Positions 16,897 to 23,628 of a stretch of DNA of 64,000 bases are shown piece after piece. Origin of the DNA: Bradyrhizobium algeriense (GTDB taxonomy: Bacteria; Pseudomonadota; Alphaproteobacteria; Rhizobiales; Xanthobacteraceae); NCBI RefSeq assembly GCF_003062295.1, contig NZ_PYCN01000010.1:62001-126000 (forward strand). The letters are read 5' to 3'. The notes below the pieces were generated by a model, which was not told the DNA's origin, searched no databases, and was given only the letters and a program-made list of their open reading frames with translations. Position 1 is the stretch's first letter; every line of letters starts with the position of its first letter. A program made the translations under genes and the position numbers.

Positions 16897-17673
16897 GTGA
16901 CCCAGCACTCGCGTGACACCCCGCAATTCTACCTGACGGCGCCCTCGCCTTGCCCCTATCTGCCGGGCCGGCACGAGCGCAAGGTGTTCACGCATCTGGT
17001 CGGCGACAAGGCCGGCGACCTCAACGACCTCCTGACCCACGGCGGCTTCCGCCGCAGCCAGTCGATCGCCTACCGGCCGGCCTGCGACCAGTGTCGCGCC
17101 TGCGTTTCCGTGCGCGTCATCGCCAACGAATTCCGTCCCTCGCGCAATTTCAAGAAGGTCCTGGCGCGCAATTCCGACATCGTCGGCGAGCAGCGCAGCG
17201 CCGTGCCGACGTCGGAGCAGTATTCCGTGTTCCGCGCCTATCTCGACAGGCGGCACCGCCACGGCGGCATGGCCGACATGACCGTGCTCGATTACGCGAT
17301 GATGGTGGAAGACAGCCATGTCGAGACCCGCATCATCGAATACCGCAAGCGCGGCGTCGATACCGGCATCACCGGCCGCGGCGAGGAGCTGATCGCAGTG
17401 GCGCTGACGGATGTGCTCAGCGACGGGCTGTCGATGGTATACTCCTTCTTCGAGCCGTCGCAGCAGAGCCGCTCGCTCGGCACCTTCATGATCCTCGATC
17501 ACATCACCCGCGCCCGCAGGCTCGGGCTGCCTTACGTCTATCTCGGCTACTGGATCGAGGGCTCCAAGAAGATGGACTACAAGGGCCGCTTCCTGCCGCA
17601 GCAGCGGCTGGCGCCGTCCGGCTGGCTGCGGGTCGACGCATCGGGCGAAATGCTGTCCGAGCCGCAGGATTAG
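16897..17673 (+). CDS. bpt: Aspartate/glutamate leucyl- or arginyl-transferase (Bpt/Ate family)
   Basis: A 258-residue aminoacyl-tRNA-protein transferase of the N-end rule. It adds Leu (Bpt) or Arg (Ate) to N-terminal acidic residues, marking proteins for ClpS-ClpAP. The N-terminal Cys region contains PSPCPYLPGR and YRPACDQCRACVSVRV, and the C-terminal GNAT-like half contains MVYSFFEPSQQSRSLGTFMI and YVYLGYWIEGSKKMDYKGRF. The start is GTG at 16897; CGGAGG lies about 14 bases upstream, rather far. Which amino acid is transferred cannot be told from sequence; bacterial members of known activity transfer Leu. Confidence 0.92.
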   Translation: MTQHSRDTPQFYLTAPSPCPYLPGRHERKVFTHLVGDKAGDLNDLLTHGGFRRSQSIAYRPACDQCRACVSVRVIANEFRPSRNFKKVLARNSDIVGEQRSAVPTSEQYSVFRAYLDRRHRHGGMADMTVLDYAMMVEDSHVETRIIEYRKRGVDTGITGRGEELIAVALTDVLSDGLSMVYSFFEPSQQSRSLGTFMILDHITRARRLGLPYVYLGYWIEGSKKMDYKGRFLPQQRLAPSGWLRVDASGEMLSEPQD

Positions 17674-17676
17674 AGA

Positions 17677-18226
17677 ATGATGGTTCGGCGTTGCGCGGCG
17701 AGCGGCGGCGCACCAGCGCTGTCGGTGTCATTTGCCGGCACTCAGAATTTCAGGTCGCTGGTCCTCTTCGCATTGCCCTTCTTGGCCTTGCTGACAAGCG
17801 CTGAGGCTTGTGCCTGCGAAGCCGGCTACACGGACTATTATGGACGCTGTGTCGCGGGCAGCCCCCCCGTCTGCGAAGCTTCTGAAATTCCTGAACGGCT
17901 ACGGTCAGCAGGTCAATAAAGTTGGCGAGACCGCCGATCTCTTCGCGCCGGATGTTCCTCTGTTCGACAGGCCCGAGCCCGGTCGCAAAGTCATCCATTC
18001 ATGGAAGCGCCCAAACGCCGACGTTGCATCCGAAGCCAGGATCGAGAAGATCCTACCCGATTTCTATTACGTGACGGTGAGCCTGTACGACGGTCCGACC
18101 TCGTGCGGCATCGATGAATTCAAGCTGAAGGGACCGAAGACCACGTTGCGGGGCTACGTGCCAAGAATTAATCCCCAGGATGTCCCGTCTCTCTGGAAGT
18201 TCCGGCATATGAGCGGGCTATGTTAG
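17677..18226 (+). pseudogene. Secreted protein gene interrupted at a C7 run
   Basis: Two overlapping frames look like halves of one gene. Frame 1 from 17677 has a signal peptide (SLVLFALPFLALLTSAEACA) and then CEAGYTDYYGRCVAGSPP, and terminates at 17919. Frame 2 continues SAKLLKFLNGYGQQVNKVGE and ends with WKFRHMSGLC at 18226. The junction is a run of seven C at 17862-17868; with six C the two frames fuse into one 182-residue exported protein. It could be a true frameshift, a phase-variable gene or a sequence error. No known family recognised; several Cys suggest a periplasmic fold. Confidence 0.6.
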
Positions 18227-18255
18227 CCGCAGGATTGAGTGCTCACGCTTAGCTT

Positions 18256-18332
18256 GTAGCCCGGATGGAGCGCAGCGAAATCCGGGGCCGCTCTCAAGAT
18301 TCCCGGATTGCGCTTCGCTCCATCCGGGCTAC
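18256..18332. repeat. Intergenic inverted repeat, GTAGCCCGGATGGAGCG type
   Basis: The arms GTAGCCCGGATGGAGCGCAG...AATCCGGG and CCCGGATT...GCGCTTCGCTCC...CCGGGCTAC are inverted copies. It sits between the 3' ends of two converging genes (17677 and mntH) and may end transcription from both sides. Confidence 0.85.
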
Positions 18333-18339
18333 GAACTCC

Positions 18340-19680
18340 TCACCCGAAGAATGTCTCGAACAACAGCTTCACGTTCAGCGCGACGATCACGCCGGCGACG
18401 ACCCACGCCACCGCGGCGACCGAACGGGAGATGGCGAATTTGCCCATCTTGCGCCGGTCGGAAACGAACTTCACCAGCGGGATCACCGCGAACGGCAATT
18501 GCATCGACAGCACGACCTGGCTGAACACCAATAGCTGGCCGGTGCCGCGCTCGCCATAGAGCGCGGTGACGATCACCACCGGAACGATGGCGATGCCGCG
18601 GGTGAGCAGCCGCCGCGCCCAGCTCGGCAGCCGCAGGTGCAGAAAGCCCTCCATCACGATCTGGCCGGCCAAAGTCGCCGTGACCGTCGAATTCAGGCCG
18701 GAGGCGAGCAGCGCCACCGCGAACAGGGTCGAGGCGATGCCGAGCCCGAGTAGCGGCGATAGCAGTTCATATGCCTGGCCGATCTCGGCGACCTCGGTGC
18801 GGCCGGTCGCATGGAAGGTCGCAGCCGCCACGATCAGGATTGCGGCATTGATGAACAGCGCCAGCATCAAGGCGATCGTAGAATCCGTCGTCGCCCATTT
18901 GATCGCCTCGCGGCGGCCCTTGTCGTTCCGTTCATAGGCGCGGGTCTGCACGATCGAGGAGTGCAGATAGAGGTTATGCGGCATCACGGTGGCGCCGATG
19001 ATGCCGATGGCGATGTAGAGCATTTCAGGATTGGTGACGATCTCGCTCGAGGGCATAAAGCCCTTCAGCACCCCGGCCACCGGCGGGGCGGCAGCCACGA
19101 TCTGGATCGCAAAGCAGACACCAATCACGATCAACAGCGAGATGACAAAGGCTTCGAGGAAACGAAAACCCTTGTTCATCAACAGCAGCAGCAGGAAGGC
19201 GTCGAGCGCCGTGATCAGCGCGCCGCTGATCAGGGGGATGCCGAACAGAAGTTTCAACGCAATCGCGGTGCCGATCACTTCCGCAAGGTCGCAGGCGATG
19301 ATCGCGGCCTCGCAGGCCACCCAGAGCAGGAAGTTGACGGGTCGGGAAAAGCTGGCGCGGCAGGCCTGCGCGAGGTCGCGGTCGGTGACGATGCCGAGCC
19401 GCGCGGCGAGCGCCTGCAACAGGATCGCCATCAGGTTCGACAGCAGGATCACCGACAGCAGCGTGTAGCCGAACTTGGATCCGCCCGCGAGGTCGGTGGC
19501 CCAGTTGCCCGGGTCCATATAACCGACGGAGACCAAATAGCCGGGGCCGAGGAAGGCCAGCAGCCGGCGCGACCAATGCCCGCCAAAGGGCACCGAGATG
19601 GTCGAATTGACCTCAGGCAGGCTGAGCTGCGTGCCAGCGGCGGCGTCAGCGCGCCAGCCGGCGGCAGTCGTGTCGGACAT
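18340..19680 (-). CDS. mntH: NRAMP-family Mn2+/Fe2+ transporter
   Basis: A proton-coupled importer of Mn2+ (and Fe2+). About 446 residues and eleven predicted helices. Both metal-site signatures are intact: VGYMDPGNWATDL in helix 1 (Asp and Asn ligands) and IGATVMPHNLYLHSS in helix 6 (Met ligand). The start may be ATG 19680 (MSDTTAAG) or ATG 19734; neither has a clear ribosome site. In Bradyrhizobium MntH is the main Mn importer and is repressed by Mur with manganese; the TTGCAA-type site at 19764-19780 fits that role. Divergent from the PspA-flotillin operon. Confidence 0.93.
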   Translation of the reverse strand: MSDTTAAGWRADAAAGTQLSLPEVNSTISVPFGGHWSRRLLAFLGPGYLVSVGYMDPGNWATDLAGGSKFGYTLLSVILLSNLMAILLQALAARLGIVTDRDLAQACRASFSRPVNFLLWVACEAAIIACDLAEVIGTAIALKLLFGIPLISGALITALDAFLLLLLMNKGFRFLEAFVISLLIVIGVCFAIQIVAAAPPVAGVLKGFMPSSEIVTNPEMLYIAIGIIGATVMPHNLYLHSSIVQTRAYERNDKGRREAIKWATTDSTIALMLALFINAAILIVAAATFHATGRTEVAEIGQAYELLSPLLGLGIASTLFAVALLASGLNSTVTATLAGQIVMEGFLHLRLPSWARRLLTRGIAIVPVVIVTALYGERGTGQLLVFSQVVLSMQLPFAVIPLVKFVSDRRKMGKFAISRSVAAVAWVVAGVIVALNVKLLFETFFG

Positions 19681-19763
19681 CGGGACACTCTCAATCGGGG
19701 TCTTCGGGCCCAATGCGGGCGTTCGGGCGTCCATCTAAACAAGATGGCCGATATCAATCTTTA

Positions 19764-19780
19764 TTGCAACTCATTTGCAA
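19764..19780. promoter_or_regulatory. Candidate Mur-type operator upstream of mntH
   Basis: TTGCAACTCATTTGCAA, two direct TTGCAA elements 11 bases apart start to start. It lies in the 120-base divergent region between mntH and the PspA-fusion gene. A 14-of-17 match is found upstream of the haem peroxidase at 23590-23606. Assignment to Mur rests on its place at mntH. Confidence 0.6.
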
Positions 19781-19824
19781 CTGCATCTAGCAATCACGAA
19801 AATGATACCCGCTGAACTGATTGT

Positions 19825-19845
19825 AAAGCACTGAGGAAGTGCTTT
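19825..19845 (+). promoter_or_regulatory. Leader hairpin before the PspA-fusion gene
   Basis: A perfect 8-base stem AAAGCACT / AGTGCTTT with loop GAGGA. It is followed by the small palindrome AGGAT-G-ATCCT (19846-19856), which contains the ribosome site of the gene starting at 19857. It could influence translation of the first cistron. Confidence 0.45.
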
Positions 19846-19856
19846 AGGATGATCCT

Positions 19857-20987
19857 ATGATCAAACTGCCGCTTGAAACGCCAACCGCTACGCTGCGCTA
19901 CGCGCTTGCCCCTGACGAGGCTGGCATCGCTGCGATCGAAGAAACCTTTGCCGCGTATGAGCGGATGATGGCGATCCTCGCAGAAGTCGCCCCCGTCGGC
20001 GCAAACCTCGTCTCGCTGCACGCCCAGGCCTACGAGAAGATTCGCACCGAGACCGGCCTGCCGGCTCGCCTGGTGACGCTCGGCTTGCGCGACCGCGCCA
20101 ATTACGCAGCGGGCACCGCAACGCGCCGCATCCCGCTCGACGACAAGTTGTTCGCGATCAAGGGACCAACTTCACTAACGATTAGCACTGTCCGCGGCCG
20201 CATCTTGGTGCCGTTCGAAATACCCGGCTATCTTGCCGGCTGGGAAAGTCCCTTCCCGGCTCACCTGGTCTCGGACGGCCGTGCTTACGAAATCCACATC
20301 GCCGTCAAATCGAAATCCACAGCACCGGAGGAGAAGACCATGGTTCACGAGGGTATCCTTGCACGTATGGGTAGACTTCTTGCTGCGATTGCCAGCGAGA
20401 CCATCGACAATGCCGAGAACAGCAACAAGGTCGCGCTGGTCAAGCAGGCGATCCGTGAAATCGACGCCGGCGCCGATGAAGCGCGCCATGCGCTTGGCAA
20501 GTCGCGCGCCGAGGAGTTTCGTCTGAAGCGTCGGCGCGAGGAACTGGACGTCGAAATTGGCGGGCTGACGGACAAGATTCGTCTTGCGGTTGCAGAAAAC
20601 CGTGAGGATCTCGCGCGCGCCGGCGTCGCACGGCAAATTGATCTGGAATCACAGGGAACGGCGCTCGAACGCGCGATGGATTTCATCGAACTCGAAATCG
20701 ACGAGCAGACCAAGGCGTTACAAGCGATGCTTGGCGCACGGCGTGAAGCTGAAACCCGTCTCGCCGATCTCGAAGCGAGCCTCGAAAAGCATTCGCCGCA
20801 GGAAACCGGACGCGGGGCTGGCGCGACTAAAACAGTAAGCCCTGATCGGGCAATGGCGGCGATCGCACGCGTCACCGGCGTGCCGGCGTCCGGCGTGCCC
20901 GGCGACAAGGAGCTCGACGAACTCGACCGGTTGCACCGCGAAAAGGAAATCGCGGCTCGCCTTGAAAGGATCAAATCGCAGCAATGA
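19857..20987 (+). CDS. TnpB N-terminal-like domain fused to PspA/IM30
   Basis: A 376-residue two-part protein. Residues about 5-155 read like the N-terminal, non-nuclease part of IS605 OrfB/TnpB proteins: LRYALAPDEAGIAAIEETFA, LHAQAYEKIRTETGLPARLV, then ISTVRGRILVPFEIPGYLAG and AYEIHIAVKSK. The RuvC nuclease half is absent. Residues about 165-320 are a PspA/IM30 coiled coil (ARMGRLLAAIASETIDNAEN, NREDLARAGVARQIDLE), which in other bacteria binds stressed membrane. The C-terminus has a short charged helix. AGGAT precedes the ATG by six bases. It overlaps the next gene by four bases. A strong internal start at 20340 could give PspA alone. The TnpB likeness is my reading and needs a profile search. 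Confidence 0.8.
   Translation: MIKLPLETPTATLRYALAPDEAGIAAIEETFAAYERMMAILAEVAPVGANLVSLHAQAYEKIRTETGLPARLVTLGLRDRANYAAGTATRRIPLDDKLFAIKGPTSLTISTVRGRILVPFEIPGYLAGWESPFPAHLVSDGRAYEIHIAVKSKSTAPEEKTMVHEGILARMGRLLAAIASETIDNAENSNKVALVKQAIREIDAGADEARHALGKSRAEEFRLKRRREELDVEIGGLTDKIRLAVAENREDLARAGVARQIDLESQGTALERAMDFIELEIDEQTKALQAMLGARREAETRLADLEASLEKHSPQETGRGAGATKTVSPDRAMAAIARVTGVPASGVPGDKELDELDRLHREKEIAARLERIKSQQ
20327..20342 (+). promoter_or_regulatory. Internal Shine-Dalgarno and ATG inside the PspA-fusion gene
   Basis: GGAGGAG at 20327-20333 is followed by six bases and an in-frame ATG at 20340 (residue 162). The site falls exactly at the boundary between the two domains. It would give a 215-residue free PspA, close to the normal length of that family. 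Confidence 0.55.
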
Positions 20988-21643
20988 GTGCCCTGACCGA
21001 CATCCTGCTGGCGCCGGACGTGCGGCCCTTCGCCGTGGCCGCAGCAATCATGCTGGCGCTCGGCGGCATCGAATTGCTGGCAACGCTGGTCGGCTTCTCG
21101 ATCAGCGAACTTGTCGGCAAGGAAGTCACCGTCGAGGCCGACCACGGCAACGGACTCGGCGGCCTGTTCCTGTGGATCAATGCGGGACGTCTGCCGCTTT
21201 TGATCCTGATCATCCTCGCGCTCGGTGTGTTCTCGATCGCGGGATTCTTCCTGCAAGGCCTCGCGCACGGTGTGGGACTCTCGGCACCTGTCTCGATCGC
21301 CGCGCTTGCCGCCGCAGCCTTGAGTCTCCCCGTCATCCGGGTCACCAGCCGCGGCATCGCCCGCATCATTCCGCGCGACGAGACCTATGCGGTTGAGGAG
21401 GCCGATTTCATCGGTCACGTCGCCGAAGTTTCGATCGGGCCGCTCGACCAGGGATTGCCCGGCCGCGTCCGTCTCAAGGATGTCTTCGGCAACTGGCACT
21501 CTCTCGTCGCACGCGCCAGTCCCGAGTCCACCCCGCTTCCGGTCGGCGCCAGCGTGTTGCTGGTCGACCGTGACGCCAAGAGCTTTATCGCCATTTCCGC
21601 TCCAACCGACCTCATTGCACAACAACGTTCAGACAGGGCTTAA
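20984..21643 (+). CDS. YqiJ/NfeD-like membrane protein with OB fold
   Basis: A 219-residue protein with three or four N-terminal membrane helices (VAAAIMLALGGIELLATLVG, LLILIILALGVFSIAGFFL, IAALAAAALSLPVI). A C-terminal OB-like domain from about residue 140 follows, with the strands DFIGHVAEVSIGPLDQGLPG, RVRLKDVFGNWHSLVARA and VGASVLLVDRD. This is the YqiJ (DUF1449) arrangement that accompanies flotillins. The start ATG overlaps the stop of the PspA gene (ATGA), and the next gene starts three bases after its stop, so the three are translated as a unit. Its expected role is at the membrane with the flotillin. Confidence 0.85.
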   Translation: MSALTDILLAPDVRPFAVAAAIMLALGGIELLATLVGFSISELVGKEVTVEADHGNGLGGLFLWINAGRLPLLILIILALGVFSIAGFFLQGLAHGVGLSAPVSIAALAAAALSLPVIRVTSRGIARIIPRDETYAVEEADFIGHVAEVSIGPLDQGLPGRVRLKDVFGNWHSLVARASPESTPLPVGASVLLVDRDAKSFIAISAPTDLIAQQRSDRA

Positions 21644-21646
21644 AAC

Positions 21647-23413
21647 ATGTGGGAACTTGCAGTACCCGTCGCTATTGGCGTCATTGTCGTTCTTGTTATC
21701 GGTCTCCTGCTTGCAAAACTCTACCGCCGCTCGACGCGTGACGAGGCCTATGTCCGCACCGGCCTCGGCGGCCAGAAAGTCGTCCTCGATGGCGGCTCGA
21801 TCGTGCTTCCGGTTTTCCACTCGACGGCTGCGGTCAACCTGAAGACGCTGCGGCTCGAGGTCGCCCGCGGCGGCCCGGACTCGCTGATCACCAAGGATCG
21901 CATGCGCGTCGACATCGGCGCCGAATTCTACGTGCGCGTCAAACCCGATGCCTCGTCGATCGCGCTCGCCGCGCAGACGCTGGGCAGCCGCACCAACAAC
22001 GCCGGCGAGCTGCGCGAGTTGATCGAGGCCAAATTCGTCGACGGCCTTCGTTCGGTGGCCGCCACCATGAACCTCGAAGAGCTGCAGGAGCAGCGGGCGA
22101 CCTTCGTCAAGTCGGTGCAGGAGGCGGTTGGCGCCGACATCCAGAACAACGGCCTCGAGCTCGAGTCGGTGTCGCTGACGCGGCTCGACCAGAGTGACAT
22201 CAAGCATTTCAATCCCAGCAATTTCTTCGACGCCCACGGTCTGACGACGCTGACCAAGATCACAAGGGAACGCGAACAGGAGCGCAACCAGATCGTCCGC
22301 ACCACCGAGGTCAATATCGCGCAGCAGGACCTCGTCGCTCGCCAGACCACGCTGACGATTGAAGCCACCAAGCGCGAGGCGGAACTGGCGCAGCAGCGCG
22401 ACATCGCCAACAAGACCGCCGCGATGCGCGCGCAGACCGCACAGGTCGAGCAGACCGCACTGCAGAACGAAGCGGAGTACCGTATCCAGCAGGAACTGGC
22501 GGTCGCCAACAAGCAGACCGAAGCCAATCAGGCCCGCGACACCAGAAAGATCGAGGCCGATCTCGCGGTGAAGCGCCGGAACACCGAGATGGAGCGCGAC
22601 CTGCAGATCGTCGCCCAGGAAAGCGCGATCGCGGTCGCCACCAAGAGCAAGGAGCAATCCGAGGCGCAGACCGTCGCCGAGACCGCACGCGCGCTTGCGA
22701 TTGCGGCCGAGGAAAAGGTCACCACCGCCAAAGCCGTCGAAATCGCCGAACGCGACAAGATCATCAACGTGATCGCGGCGCGAAAGGCCGCCGAAACCGA
22801 GGCAATGCCGATCACCGTGATGGCGGAAGCCGAAAACCAGGCCGCGACCAACAAGGCCGAAGCCATCACCATGCTGGCCAGGGCCGACGCCGATGCGGCG
22901 ATCACCCGCGCCACCGGCGTCAAGTCGCTCGGCCAGGCCGAGGCCGAGGTGGCGGCGTTGAAGGCGGAAGCCCGCAACAAGCTCTCATCCGCGATGGTCG
23001 ACTACGACCTCAGTCTCGCGCGCATCAACATCATCCCGAACGCGCTGGCCGAAGCGGTCAAGCCGATCGAGAAGATTTCCGACATCCGGATCTTCGACAC
23101 CGGCGGCATGCTCGGTCGCGGCGGCAACGGCGCCATGAACGGTCATGGCAACGGTCTTGGCCTCGGCGACGGCCTTGCCGCACAGTTGCTGTCAGTCTCG
23201 GCGTTCAAGCCGATCATCGACAAGATCCTCGCCGAGGGTGGCTTCGCCGCCGGCCCGGATGCGCTGACCACCCTGACCAACGCGCTGGCCGCACAGCAAC
23301 TGGCAGCTCCCGCCGAGGCGCCCGCCGTGCTTGATGCAGATGATGATGACGTGGTGACGCCGCCCGCCACCATCTCTGGTACGGGCAAGGCGACGCTCGG
23401 TCCGAAATCGTAA
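21647..23413 (+). CDS. Flotillin-family protein, YqiK type
   Basis: A 588-residue SPFH/band-7 scaffold protein. An N-terminal transmembrane helix (VAIGVIVVLVIGLLLAKLYR) is followed by the SPFH domain (about 35-190, with VRTGLGGQKVVLDGGSIVLP and GAEFYVRVKP). A long Ala/Glu-rich flotillin coiled coil follows from about 190 to 450, with many E-A repeats. The C-terminus has a Gly/Asn-rich linker (GRGGNGAMNGHGNGLGLGDG) and a small helical end with an Asp run. Flotillins organise membrane microdomains; with YqiJ and PspA this suggests a membrane-integrity operon. A terminator follows at 23450. Confidence 0.93.
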   Translation: MWELAVPVAIGVIVVLVIGLLLAKLYRRSTRDEAYVRTGLGGQKVVLDGGSIVLPVFHSTAAVNLKTLRLEVARGGPDSLITKDRMRVDIGAEFYVRVKPDASSIALAAQTLGSRTNNAGELRELIEAKFVDGLRSVAATMNLEELQEQRATFVKSVQEAVGADIQNNGLELESVSLTRLDQSDIKHFNPSNFFDAHGLTTLTKITREREQERNQIVRTTEVNIAQQDLVARQTTLTIEATKREAELAQQRDIANKTAAMRAQTAQVEQTALQNEAEYRIQQELAVANKQTEANQARDTRKIEADLAVKRRNTEMERDLQIVAQESAIAVATKSKEQSEAQTVAETARALAIAAEEKVTTAKAVEIAERDKIINVIAARKAAETEAMPITVMAEAENQAATNKAEAITMLARADADAAITRATGVKSLGQAEAEVAALKAEARNKLSSAMVDYDLSLARINIIPNALAEAVKPIEKISDIRIFDTGGMLGRGGNGAMNGHGNGLGLGDGLAAQLLSVSAFKPIIDKILAEGGFAAGPDALTTLTNALAAQQLAAPAEAPAVLDADDDDVVTPPATISGTGKATLGPKS

Positions 23414-23449
23414 TCAAGCGGCCAGAACGCCGTTCAATCGAAGTCAATG

Positions 23450-23482
23450 AGGCCTGCCGCGGTGACGCGGCGGGCCTTTTTT
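23450..23482 (+). terminator. Intrinsic terminator of the PspA-YqiJ-flotillin operon
   Basis: Stem AGGCCTGCCGC / GCGGCGGGCCT with one wobble pair, loop GGTGAC, followed by six T. Confidence 0.88.
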
Positions 23483-23560
23483 CTCGGCACCGCTCGCGTG
23501 TGCCTTGTCGGGGAACAGCGGGCGGGTTTGCAGGCAGGCTTGGGCGCCCTTATGCCCTTA

Positions 23561-23615
23561 TTGCAAATGCCTCTCATTAGTGACATTAATTGCGACTAAT
23601 TCGCAATTGCAACTG
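23561..23615. promoter_or_regulatory. TTGCAA-element cluster upstream of the haem peroxidase
   Basis: TTGCAAATGC at 23561-23570, TTGCGACTAATTCGCAA at 23590-23606 and TTGCAACTG at 23607-23615. The middle site matches the mntH site in 14 of 17 positions, and the last ends just before the ribosome site GAGGGAG. Probably an operator; the same regulator as for mntH is inferred. Confidence 0.55.
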
Positions 23616-23628
23616 AGGGAGCAGCCGA

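Noticed and set aside
19857..20340. An active IS605-type transposon
   Set aside because: The RuvC nuclease part, tnpA and flanking hairpins are absent; the frame continues into PspA.
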